This document shows positions 1 to 6,948 of a stretch of 7,681 nucleotides of DNA, in pieces. Position 1 is the stretch's first letter. Each line of letters begins with the position of its first letter. Both the position numbers and the translations under genes were made by a program. Below the pieces are notes generated by a model, which made no database searches, was not told the DNA's origin, and saw nothing but the letters and a program-made list of their open reading frames with translations. Origin of the DNA: SG8-41 sp964521405 (GTDB lineage: Bacteria; Pseudomonadota; Gammaproteobacteria; Burkholderiales; SG8-41); NCBI GenBank assembly GCA_964521405.1, contig CAZFRR010000296.1:1-7681 (forward strand). The letters are read 5' to 3'.

Positions 1-48
1 ACCATATCGCGGCCTTGCCGTTCGTACCGCAAGTTCTTACAGACTTAT

Positions 49-72
49 TCTCCGCGTCTCTGCGTCTCTGCG
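49..72. repeat. Three tandem copies of an 8-bp unit after the FDH alpha gene
   Basis: TCTCCGCG, TCTCTGCG and TCTCTGCG follow one another without a gap and end 9 bp before the stop codon of the alpha subunit (minus-strand unit CGCAGAGA). I remember similar CGCAGAGA-type short repeats from intergenic regions of many environmental bacteria, but cannot name an established family. No open frame of note and no intrinsic terminator is visible in 1-81. Confidence 0.6.
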
Positions 73-81
73 GTAAAGATC

Positions 82-2892
82 CTAAGCCGGCTCCAGCGCG
101 GCAAACGCCTGGCCGCCGCCGTAGCTCGAGCGCGGCGTCAACTCCCCGCCCTTCATCACCTTGACCGCGCAGTACTTGAACTCCGGAATCTTGCCGATCG
201 GATCGAGCGCCGGGTTGGTGAGCAGGTTCGCCGCTGCCTCGTAGAAACAGAATGGCACGAACACGGCGCCGCGCGGCGTGCCGTCGTCGGCCCGCGCGTA
301 GAGCGAGATGATGCCGCGCCGCGACTCCACCGTAATCACGTCGCCGGGCTTCGCGCCCATTGCATCGAGGTCAAGCGGGTGGATGGACGCCACCGGCTCG
401 GGCTCGATCGCGTCCAGCACCGAGGCGCGCCGCGTGATGGCGCCGGTGTGCCAGTGCTCGAGCTGGCGGCCGGTGATGAGCACGAACGGGAATTCCCGGT
501 CGGGCTGCTCCGCCGCGGGAATGATGTCCACCGGCACCAGCCTGGCGCGCCCGGTCGGCGTCGGGAATTTGTCGACGAACACCACCGGCTGCCCGGGGTC
601 GCCTTCCTTCTCGCAGGGATAGGTGACGCAGCTCTCTTCCTCCAGCCGCTCCCAGGTGATGCCGGCGATCGAGTTCATCCCCTTGCGCATCTCGTTGAAG
701 ACATCGCGCGGGCCGCTGTAATTCCAGTCGAGGCCCATGCGCCGCGCGAGCTCCTGGATGATCCAGAGATCTTCCTTTGCTTCACCCGGCGCGTCGAGCG
801 CCCTGCGCCCCAACTGCACCATGCGGTCGGTGTTGGTGACGGTGCCGTCCTTCTCCGGCCATGCCGTTGCCGGCAGGATGACGTCCGCGTAATAGCAGGT
901 TTCCGTAAGAAAGATTTCCTGCACCACCAGGTGCTCGAGCTTGGCGAGCGCCTCGCGCGCATGGTGGGCATCCGGATCGGACATCGCCGGGTTCTCACCC
1001 ATGATGTACATGCCGCGAATCCTGCCGTCGAGCATCGCGTGCACAATTTCGACGACCGTCAGCCCCGGTTTCGGGTCGAGCGCAGTGTCCCACAGCTTCT
1101 CGAAACGCGCCCGCGCCTCGGCGTTGTCGACGCGCTGATAGTCCGGGAATACCATCGGGATCAGGCCCGAATCAGATGCGCCCTGCACGTTGTTCTGGCC
1201 GCGCAGCGGGTGCAGCCCGGTGCCGGGACGGCCGATCTGGCCGGTCATCAGGCACAGCGCGATCAGGCAGCGCGCGTTATCGGTGCCGTGGACATGCTGC
1301 GAAATGCCCATGCCCCACAGGATCATCGAGCTCTTCGACGTGGCATAGAGCCGCGCGACTTCCCTGATGGTCTCGGCCGGAATGCCGCAAACGGGGGCCA
1401 TCGCCTCGGGACTATAGCCCGCAACATTCTTCTTCAATTCGTCGTAACCGATGGTGCGGCTCTTGATGAAGCCCTCGTTGACCAGACCTTCCTCAACGAT
1501 GGTGTGCATCATGGCGTTCAGCAGCGCGACGTCGGTGTCGGGCTTGAATTGCAGCATGATGTGCGCGAGGCGCGACAGTTCCGAGCGGCGCGGGTCGGCG
1601 TAGATCAGCTTCGCCCCGTTTTTCGCCGCGTTCTTGATCCAGGTCGCCGCGACCGGGTGGTTCGACACCGGGTTGGCGCCGATCAGGAAGATGACTTCCG
1701 CGCGTGCGACGTCGCTCACCTGATTGGATACCGCGCCGGAGGCGACACCTTCCATCAGTGCCGCCACGCTCGAGGCATGGCACAGCCGCGTGCAGTGGTC
1801 CACGTTGTTCGTGCCGAAGCCGGTGCGCACCAGCTTCTGGAAGAGATACGCTTCCTCATTGGTGCCCTTGGCCGAACCGAAGCCGGCGAGCGCGTTACTG
1901 CCATGCTGATCGCGTATGGCCTTCAGCTTGCCGGCGGCGAGATCGAGCGCCTCTTCCCAGCTCGCCTCCCTGAAGTGCTCGAGCGGGTTCGCCGGGTCCA
2001 TCGTGAAATCCGCATGCTTGGGCACGCCCGGCTTGCGGATGAGAGGCTTCAGGAGACGTTGCTTGTGGTGCACGTAATCGAAGCCGTAACGGCCTTTCAC
2101 GCACAACCGCCCGTGGTTCGACGGGCCGTCGCGCCCGTCCACGTAGAGAATCTTGTTGTCCTTCACCGCGTAGGTGAGCTGGCAGCCGACACCGCAGTAC
2201 GGGCACACTGAGTGCACCTGCTTGTCGGGTTTCACCATGCCGACGTTGCGCGCCGGCATCAGCGCCCCGGTCGGGCACGCCTGCACGCACTCGCCGCACG
2301 CGACGCAGGTGGACTCCCCCATGGGGTCGTCGAGGTCGAACACGATCTTCGAGTGCTCGCCGCGGAAGGCATAGCCGATGACGTCGTTCACCTGTTCCTC
2401 GCGGCAGGCGCGCAGACACCGCGTGCACTGGATGCAGGAATCGAGGTTGACCGCGATGCCGTGGTGCGAGAGATCGGCCCTGGGCTGATGCCGCGGCGCG
2501 AAGCGCGGGCGTCCGACCTTGAGCCTGGCGGCCCACTGGTCGAGCTCGGAGGCAAGCGTGTGGCGCTCCTTCGGCATGTCGGAGAGCAGCAGCTCCAGCA
2601 CCATCTTCTGCGAGGCCATCGCGCGGGCATTGTCGGTAACGACCTCCATGCCCTTGGCGGGCTTGCGGCAGCACGAGGCTGCCAGCACGCGCTCACCCTT
2701 CACTTCGACCACGCAGGCGCGGCAATTGCCGTCCGGCCGCATCCCTTCCATGTAGCAGAGATGCGGAATCTCCACGCCGTGGCGCTTGGCAGCTTGGAGG
2801 ATGGTCTCGCCGACGTGGGCGACCACGTCCCTGCCGTTTAACTTGAATTCCACCGGCATCGCAGCTTGCTCTTCCCTGCTCATCGCCGTCAT
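82..2892 (-). CDS. fdhA: NAD-linked formate dehydrogenase, alpha (catalytic) subunit
   Basis: Catalytic subunit of a cytoplasmic Mo- or W-bis-MGD formate dehydrogenase (FdsA/FdhF type) that oxidises formate to CO2; 936 residues. Domains in order: a NuoG-like [2Fe-2S] domain (Cys46, 57, 60, 74); a stretch at about 90-150 without cysteines; a two-cluster ferredoxin domain (Cys153/156/159/163 and Cys196/199/202/206); a molybdopterin oxidoreductase [4Fe-4S] motif (Cys230, 233, 237, 264); the bis-MGD catalytic body; and a C-terminal dinucleotide-binding domain (about 800-910). The predicted metal ligand is Cys371 followed by His372, in TRLCHASSV, where E. coli FdhF has selenocysteine-His. The RGQNNVQG motif (564-571) is also typical of FDH. 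The start is the ATG at 2892, which overlaps the beta-gene stop by one base (TGATG) and has AAGGAA 8 nt upstream. In-frame ATGs at codons 4 and 12 are alternatives. The same frame stays open upstream to 3987, but that part lies inside the beta gene. The usual His-Cys cluster ligands appear to be missing (see findings). Family assignment is very secure; the choice of metal cannot be read from sequence. Confidence 0.96.
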   Translation of the reverse strand: MTAMSREEQAAMPVEFKLNGRDVVAHVGETILQAAKRHGVEIPHLCYMEGMRPDGNCRACVVEVKGERVLAASCCRKPAKGMEVVTDNARAMASQKMVLELLLSDMPKERHTLASELDQWAARLKVGRPRFAPRHQPRADLSHHGIAVNLDSCIQCTRCLRACREEQVNDVIGYAFRGEHSKIVFDLDDPMGESTCVACGECVQACPTGALMPARNVGMVKPDKQVHSVCPYCGVGCQLTYAVKDNKILYVDGRDGPSNHGRLCVKGRYGFDYVHHKQRLLKPLIRKPGVPKHADFTMDPANPLEHFREASWEEALDLAAGKLKAIRDQHGSNALAGFGSAKGTNEEAYLFQKLVRTGFGTNNVDHCTRLCHASSVAALMEGVASGAVSNQVSDVARAEVIFLIGANPVSNHPVAATWIKNAAKNGAKLIYADPRRSELSRLAHIMLQFKPDTDVALLNAMMHTIVEEGLVNEGFIKSRTIGYDELKKNVAGYSPEAMAPVCGIPAETIREVARLYATSKSSMILWGMGISQHVHGTDNARCLIALCLMTGQIGRPGTGLHPLRGQNNVQGASDSGLIPMVFPDYQRVDNAEARARFEKLWDTALDPKPGLTVVEIVHAMLDGRIRGMYIMGENPAMSDPDAHHAREALAKLEHLVVQEIFLTETCYYADVILPATAWPEKDGTVTNTDRMVQLGRRALDAPGEAKEDLWIIQELARRMGLDWNYSGPRDVFNEMRKGMNSIAGITWERLEEESCVTYPCEKEGDPGQPVVFVDKFPTPTGRARLVPVDIIPAAEQPDREFPFVLITGRQLEHWHTGAITRRASVLDAIEPEPVASIHPLDLDAMGAKPGDVITVESRRGIISLYARADDGTPRGAVFVPFCFYEAAANLLTNPALDPIGKIPEFKYCAVKVMKGGELTPRSSYGGGQAFAALEPA

Positions 2893-4571
2893 CACTCGAT
2901 TTCCTTGGGAAAATACTTCACCACGCAGCGTATCGGATTCGGCGCCGCCTGTCCCAGCCCGCAGATGGAGGCGTCCGCCATCGCCACCGACAACTCCTCG
3001 AGCAGACCCTGGTTCCAGCGCGGCGCTTCCATGAGCTTCAACGCCTTCGCCGTGCCCACCCGGCAGGGCGTGCACTGGCCGCAGGATTCCTCGGCGAAGA
3101 ACTTCATCAGGTTGCGTGCGGCCGCCGCAACCTTGTCCTGGTCGGACAAAATGATAATGGCGGCCGAGCCGATGAAGCAGCCGTGCTGCTGCAGCGTATC
3201 GAAATCGAGCGGGATATCGCCCATCCTGGCCGGCAGGATCCCGCCGGATGCGCCACCCGGCAGGTAAGCGTAGAACGCGTGCCCCGGCAGCATGCCGCCG
3301 CAGTATTCCTCGATCAACTCCTTCACCGTGATGCCCGCCGGGGCCAGATGGACCCCCGGCTTTTTCACCCGGCCCGAGACCGAGAACGACCGCAGCCCCT
3401 TGCGGCCGCTGCGCCCATGCGAGGCAAACCACGCGGCGCCCCTCTCCAGGATCTCGCGCACCCAGTGGAGCGTCTCCAGGTTGTGCTCGAGCGTGGGGTA
3501 GCCGAACAGGCCGACCTGCGCGACGTACGGCGGGCGCAGCCGCGGCATGCCGCGCTTGCCTTCGATGGATTCGATCATCGCCGATTCTTCGCCGCAGATG
3601 TAAGCGCCGGCACCGCGCCTCAGAACTATCGGCGGCAGCGCGCAGGGCGGGTTGACTTGCAGCGCCTTCAACTCGCGCTCGAGGATCTCGCGGCAGCCCG
3701 CGTACTCGTCGCGCAGGTAGATGTAAACCTCGGAAATCTGCGTCGTCCACGCCGCGATGATCGCGCCTTCCAGGAAACGGTGCGGATCGCGCTCGATGTA
3801 ATAGCGGTCCTTGAAAGTGCCAGGCTCGCCCTCGTCGATGTTGATCGCCAGCAGCCGCGGCGCCTTCTCGGCCCTCACGATGCGCCACTTGCGACCCGCG
3901 GGGAAGCCGGCGCCACCCAACCCTCGCAAGGTCGAATCTTCCAGGGTCTTCATGATGGCATCGGCATCGCGCTTGCCGGTGAGGCACTCGGCGGCGATCC
4001 GGTAGCCTCCATTACGCCGGTACTCGGCGTAATTTATGTACTTCCGGACAGGGCAGCGTGTTTTTTTCGCCAGAACGAGTGGCTTGACCTTTTCGAGCGT
4101 GGCCTGTGCCACGGGGTTCTGGCCCACCACGGCGACCGGCGCCTGCTCGCAGCGGCCGACGCAGGGCGCGGGGATGACGCGCACCCCGCTGCCCAGCGCC
4201 CGCTTAAGCCCGGCCATCAACTCGCCGGCGCCCGAGAGCTCGCAGGAGAGCGAATCGCACACGCGCACGGTGAGCGGCGGGGGCGGCGTCTCGCCTTCCT
4301 TGATGACGTCAAAATGGTGGTAGAAAGTGGCGACTTCGTAGACTTCGGTCTGCGCGAGGCCCATCTCGCGCGCGAGCGCAGCGACGTGGGCGGCGGAGAG
4401 GTGACCGTAGCGGTCCTGGATCCGGTGCAGGTATTCGATCAGCAGGTCGCGGCGGCGCGGTTGGCCTTTCAACAGCGCCTGGACCTCGGCAGCCGCGCGG
4501 GATTCGACCGGACGGCCCTTGGGCTTGCCGCGCGCTGTGCCGTCGCGCTTCTTGATGCTACCGCCTTCCAA
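2892..4571 (-). CDS. fdhB: NAD-linked formate dehydrogenase, beta subunit (NuoE-NuoF fusion)
   Basis: Diaphorase subunit that carries electrons from the alpha subunit to NAD+. From the TTG at 4571 it has 559 residues and joins two modules that are separate proteins in FdsG/FdsB systems. The NuoE-like thioredoxin-fold part (about 30-165) has [2Fe-2S] ligands Cys105, Cys110, Cys137 and Cys141 (Cx4C and Cx3C). The NuoF-like part (about 180-555) has the FMN loop LRGLGGAGFPAGRKW (215-229), DEGEPGTFKDR (246-256), the NADH motif GAGAYICGEES (320-330) and [4Fe-4S] ligands Cys497, Cys500, Cys503 and Cys537. Fused NuoE-NuoF beta subunits are known, for example in Methylobacterium FDH1, which is a two-subunit enzyme. 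Start choice: the frame opens at a GTG at 4619, but translation from there would cross a hairpin and has little SD. AGGAGG at 4581-4576 sits 4 nt before the TTG, so TTG is preferred; no in-frame ATG occurs until about residue 70. The gene is 53 nt after sucD and overlaps the alpha-subunit ATG. Function is secure; the exact start is moderately sure. Confidence 0.93.
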   Translation of the reverse strand: MEGGSIKKRDGTARGKPKGRPVESRAAAEVQALLKGQPRRRDLLIEYLHRIQDRYGHLSAAHVAALAREMGLAQTEVYEVATFYHHFDVIKEGETPPPPLTVRVCDSLSCELSGAGELMAGLKRALGSGVRVIPAPCVGRCEQAPVAVVGQNPVAQATLEKVKPLVLAKKTRCPVRKYINYAEYRRNGGYRIAAECLTGKRDADAIMKTLEDSTLRGLGGAGFPAGRKWRIVRAEKAPRLLAINIDEGEPGTFKDRYYIERDPHRFLEGAIIAAWTTQISEVYIYLRDEYAGCREILERELKALQVNPPCALPPIVLRRGAGAYICGEESAMIESIEGKRGMPRLRPPYVAQVGLFGYPTLEHNLETLHWVREILERGAAWFASHGRSGRKGLRSFSVSGRVKKPGVHLAPAGITVKELIEEYCGGMLPGHAFYAYLPGGASGGILPARMGDIPLDFDTLQQHGCFIGSAAIIILSDQDKVAAAARNLMKFFAEESCGQCTPCRVGTAKALKLMEAPRWNQGLLEELSVAMADASICGLGQAAPNPIRCVVKYFPKEIE

Positions 4572-4575
4572 CCAC

Positions 4576-4581
4576 CCTCCT
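4576..4581 (-). promoter_or_regulatory. Ribosome binding site that decides the beta-subunit start
   Basis: AGGAGG, part of the longer GAGGAGGG, lies 4 nt before a TTG codon at 4571-4569. It starts 3 nt after the end of a strong hairpin. It is the only good Shine-Dalgarno sequence near the N-terminus of this gene and argues for a TTG start over the upstream GTG at 4619. The spacing is slightly short. Confidence 0.65.
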
Positions 4582-4584
4582 CGA

Positions 4585-4608
4585 ATGCGGGCCGCAGTCG
4601 GCCCGCAT
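4585..4608 (-). repeat. Perfect 9-bp hairpin between sucD and the FDH beta gene
   Basis: The arms ATGCGGGCC (4585-4593 on the plus strand) and GGCCCGCAT (4600-4608) are exact reverse complements, with a 6-nt loop. The GC-rich stem starts 16 nt after the sucD stop and ends 3 nt before the FDH beta Shine-Dalgarno. No T-run follows it in the direction of transcription; the T-run (GTTTTTATT) comes before it. It is therefore not a standard intrinsic terminator. It could protect the sucCD 3' end from exonucleases, act as a processing site, or affect access to the downstream ribosome binding site. Confidence 0.75.
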
Positions 4609-4624
4609 AATAAAAACACCTTGA

Positions 4625-5503
4625 TTATTTCAATACCGACTTGAGCAATTTTCCCATTTCAGCTGGATTTCGCGTGGTTTTGATGCCGCACGCTTCCATC
4701 ACGGAAAGTTTTTCCTCCGCGGTGCCTTTGCCGCCAGAGATGATCGCGCCGGCATGGCCCATGCGCTTGCCCGGCGGCGCAGTGACGCCGGCGATGAAGC
4801 CGACGACGGGCTTCTTCATGTTGGCCTGGATCCAGTGCGCCGCTTCTTCCTCGTTGGTGCCGCCGATCTCGCCCACCATGATCACCGCTTCCGTCTGCGG
4901 GTCGTCGTTGAACAGCTTCAGCACGTCCACGTGCTTCAGCCCGTTCACCGGGTCGCCGCCGATGCCCACGCAAGTGGACTGGCCGAGGCCCGCTTCCATC
5001 AGCTGGCCCACCGCCTCGTAGGTGAGCGTGCCGGAACGCGACACCACGCCGACCGGTCCGCGCTTGTGGATGTGGCCGGGCATGATGCCGATCTTGATCT
5101 CGTCGGGCGTGATCACCCCCGGGCAATTGGGGCCGACCAGCAGCGTCTTCGACCCCTGCATCTTGTAGCGGGTGCGGATCATGTCACGCACCGGGATGCC
5201 CTCGGTGATGCAGATGACGAGATCGAGTCCCGCCGCTATCGCCTCATCGATCGCCGCCGCGGCGTAGGGTGGCGGCACGTAGATCACGGACACGTTCGCG
5301 CCGGTCTTCTCCTTCGCTTCCTTCACCGTCTCGAAGATCGGGATGCCCTCGTAGCTCTGGCCGCCCTTTTTCGGCGTCACGCCCGCGACGTAGCAGTTCC
5401 TGCCGTTCGCGTACTCCTTGCCCATCCGGGTGTGGAACTGGCCGGTCTTGCCGGTGATGCCCTGCGTCATTACCCGTGTGTGCTTGTTGATGAGGATGCT
5501 CAT
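4625..5503 (-). CDS. sucD: Succinyl-CoA synthetase (ADP-forming), alpha subunit
   Basis: With SucC it interconverts succinyl-CoA, ADP/GDP and phosphate with succinate, CoA and ATP/GTP in the TCA cycle. The protein has 292 residues, close to the E. coli length of 289. The N-terminal Rossmann CoA-binding domain contains GITGKTGQFHT (15-25). GPNCPGVITP is at 124-133, SRSGTLTYEA at 155-164, GIGGDP at 180-185 and GEIGG at 211-215. The phosphorylated active-site histidine is His250 in GKRMGHAGA. GPNCPG is the succinyl-CoA synthetase form; the malate thiokinase paralogue MtkB, as I remember it, has GPNCAG, so succinate is the likely substrate. The start is the ATG at 5503 because the homologues begin MSILI. 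An in-frame ATG at 5548 would add 15 residues unlike the family. The Shine-Dalgarno is weak (GAGA, about 5 nt before the ATG). It lies 85 nt after sucC, almost certainly in the same transcript. Confidence 0.97.
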   Translation of the reverse strand: MSILINKHTRVMTQGITGKTGQFHTRMGKEYANGRNCYVAGVTPKKGGQSYEGIPIFETVKEAKEKTGANVSVIYVPPPYAAAAIDEAIAAGLDLVICITEGIPVRDMIRTRYKMQGSKTLLVGPNCPGVITPDEIKIGIMPGHIHKRGPVGVVSRSGTLTYEAVGQLMEAGLGQSTCVGIGGDPVNGLKHVDVLKLFNDDPQTEAVIMVGEIGGTNEEEAAHWIQANMKKPVVGFIAGVTAPPGKRMGHAGAIISGGKGTAEEKLSVMEACGIKTTRNPAEMGKLLKSVLK

Positions 5504-5588
5504 ATCGTCTCGTTTTTCCAGCCAAAGTGAGTGGTCACTCTCCCCCATTTCTCGAGGGAAAACGGGTTAAGTGCCCGCCGGCAGTCGT

Positions 5589-6755
5589 TCACTTGCCCTT
5601 GGCGGCTGCGACCACCTTCTGGGCGGCATCGGCCATGTTGTTGCCGGAGATGATGGGCAGCCCCGACTCGGAGAGGATCTTCTTGCCAAGATCGACATTG
5701 GTGCCCTCCAGGCGCACGACCAGGGGCACGCTCAACTTGACCTCCCGCGCCGCCGCGACCACCCCTTGCGCGATCACGTCGCACTTCATGATGCCGCCGA
5801 AAATATTGACCAGGATCGCCGCGAGCTTGGGGTTCTTCAGCATGATCTTGAACGCCTCCGTCACCTTCTCGGTGGAAGCGCCGCCGCCGACGTCGAGAAA
5901 GTTGGCGGGGCTGCCGCCGTAGAGCTTGATGATGTCCATGGTCGCCATCGCGAGCCCCGCGCCGTTCACCAGGCAGCCGATGTTGCCATCCAACTGGATG
6001 TAATTGAGGTCGTACTTGGAGGCCTCGACTTCCGCCGGGTCCTCCTCGTCGAGATCGCGCAGCGCCACGATCTCGGGGTGGCGAAAGAGCGCGCTGTCGT
6101 CGAAGTTCATCTTGGCGTCGAGCGCCAGCACCTGGTCCTCGCCGGTCACGATCAGCGGGTTGATCTCCGCGAGCGAAGCGTCGGTGTCATCGAACGCCTT
6201 GTACAACGCCTTCAGCATATCGCGCGCCTGCGCGACGCCGTTCTGCGGCACGCCGATTCTGCGGGCGATGTCTTCGGCATCCTTGTCGGCGAGCCCCTTG
6301 CCCGGGTCCACCACTACCTTGTGTATTTTTTCAGGCGTCTTCGCCGCGACTTCCTCGATGTCCATGCCGCCTTCGCTGGAAGCCATCAGCACCACGCGCT
6401 GCGAGCCGCGGTCCACGACCATGCCGAGGTAGAGCTCCTTCCTGATGTCGGCGCCTTCCTCGACCAGCAGACGGCGCACTTTCTGGCCCCCGGGGCCGGT
6501 CTGGTGCGTCTTTAACTGCATGCCCAGGATCTGTCCCGCATGCTGCTTAACTTCGTCGAGCGACCTGGCGAGCTTGACCCCGCCGCCCTTGCCGCGGCCG
6601 CCGGCGTGGATCTGGGCTTTCACCACCCAGGCTTTCCCGCCCAGTTTCTTCGCGGCTTCGGCCGCTTCGTCCACGCTGAAGCACGGATAACCGCGGGGCG
6701 TAACGACGCCGTACTTGCGGAGGATTTCCTTGGCCTGGTACTCGTGGATTTTCAT
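5589..6755 (-). CDS. sucC: Succinyl-CoA synthetase (ADP-forming), beta subunit
   Basis: Nucleotide- and succinate-binding subunit, partner of SucD in the TCA cycle; 388 residues, the same length as E. coli SucC. An ATP-grasp domain (about 1-235) is followed by a CoA-ligase domain (about 245-385). Residues match E. coli numbering without gaps at the key sites: Lys46 and the AGGRGKGGG loop (51-59), Glu99, Glu107, and the Mg-binding Asn199 (in AEINP) and Asp213. The C-terminal part contains NGAGLAMATMD (264-274), LDVGGGA (287-293) and NIFGGIMKCD (317-326), all standard for SucC. The ATG start at 6755 gives the family N-terminus MKIHEYQAKE and has AAGG 5 nt upstream. It is the first gene of the proposed sucCD-fdhBA operon and is preceded by a long leader with inverted repeats. 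Nothing in it looks broken. Confidence 0.98.
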   Translation of the reverse strand: MKIHEYQAKEILRKYGVVTPRGYPCFSVDEAAEAAKKLGGKAWVVKAQIHAGGRGKGGGVKLARSLDEVKQHAGQILGMQLKTHQTGPGGQKVRRLLVEEGADIRKELYLGMVVDRGSQRVVLMASSEGGMDIEEVAAKTPEKIHKVVVDPGKGLADKDAEDIARRIGVPQNGVAQARDMLKALYKAFDDTDASLAEINPLIVTGEDQVLALDAKMNFDDSALFRHPEIVALRDLDEEDPAEVEASKYDLNYIQLDGNIGCLVNGAGLAMATMDIIKLYGGSPANFLDVGGGASTEKVTEAFKIMLKNPKLAAILVNIFGGIMKCDVIAQGVVAAAREVKLSVPLVVRLEGTNVDLGKKILSESGLPIISGNNMADAAQKVVAAAKGK

Positions 6756-6789
6756 CGTGACCTTGTCGTTCGGCTGCTGCCCGCTGCGC

Positions 6790-6832
6790 CCGGCAAGCCG
6801 GTAGGGACTCTATACAGCCATGGGCTTGCCGG
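6790..6832. repeat. 10-bp perfect inverted repeat in the sucC leader
   Basis: CCGGCAAGCC at 6790-6799 is matched by its exact reverse complement GGCTTGCCGG at 6823-6832, separated by 23 nt. On the minus strand the spacer contains TATAGA (6814-6809), which could be a weak -10. The repeat ends 35 bp upstream of the sucC start. It may be an operator that straddles a promoter or, if transcription starts further upstream, a 5'-UTR stem-loop. The symmetry is seen; its role is not known. Confidence 0.55.
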
Positions 6833-6847
6833 CCTTGACCGGAGTCA

Positions 6848-6870
6848 ATATCCGGGAGCCGTTCGGATAT
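6848..6870. repeat. 7-bp inverted repeat upstream of sucC
   Basis: ATATCCG at 6848-6854 and CGGATAT at 6864-6870 are exact reverse complements separated by 9 nt, giving a 23-bp dyad. The size and spacing would suit a dimeric regulator or a small stem-loop in the leader. No known operator consensus is recognised. Confidence 0.45.
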
Positions 6871-6919
6871 GGCGCTCAGCGCGCCCGGCGCAAAGCCGCG
6901 CTATGGCATCGAGCGGGGC

Positions 6920-6925
6920 AGTATA
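6920..6925 (-). promoter_or_regulatory. Possible -10 element of the sucC operon promoter
   Basis: TATACT, read on the minus strand, matches five of six bases of TATAAT and sits in TTTGTTATACTGC. Hexamers 16-18 nt upstream do not resemble TTGACA, so an activator or another mode of recognition would be needed. A start from here would give a leader of about 160 nt before the sucC ATG. This is the best -10 I can see in the leader, but it is only a candidate. Confidence 0.35.
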
Positions 6926-6948
6926 ACAAACCGCGCCGGCCGAGCCGT

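Noticed and set aside
1..5. An ATG at 5-3 on the minus strand with AAGG upstream, possibly the next gene of the operon
   Set aside because: Only the start codon and two bases lie in the window, so no coding evidence can be given.
379..2211. A 610-codon open frame on the plus strand opposite the FDH alpha gene
   Set aside because: It is a mirror of a GC-rich gene with few stops on the opposite strand. The product has no recognisable family, while the minus-strand frame is a full FDH with every cofactor motif.
82..2892. Selenocysteine at the active site of the FDH alpha subunit
   Set aside because: The codon at residue 371 is read as Cys within TRLCH and there is no in-frame TGA, so this is the cysteine form.
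2893..3987. Upstream extension of the FDH alpha frame to 1301 residues
   Set aside because: The added part is an out-of-frame reading of the beta gene. The alpha homologues begin near the NuoG-like domain, and the ATG at 2892 has a good Shine-Dalgarno.
3183..4610. A 475-codon open frame on the plus strand opposite the FDH beta gene
   Set aside because: Same effect as above: rich in Arg, Ala and His with no motif, and wholly inside a well-supported gene on the other strand.
4621..4633. TTGA-N5-TCAA resembling an FNR/ANR box at the sucD stop
   Set aside because: FNR-type sites need a 6-nt gap between the TTGA and TCAA halves; this one has 5, and it overlaps the end of sucD with no promoter beside it.
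5504..5548. An earlier ATG for sucD at 5548
   Set aside because: It would add 15 residues not found in the family. SucD proteins start MSILI, which matches the ATG at 5503.
6809..6848. TTGACT and TATAGA as a promoter pair for sucC
   Set aside because: The hexamers are good singly but 28 nt apart, far from the usual 16-18 nt.
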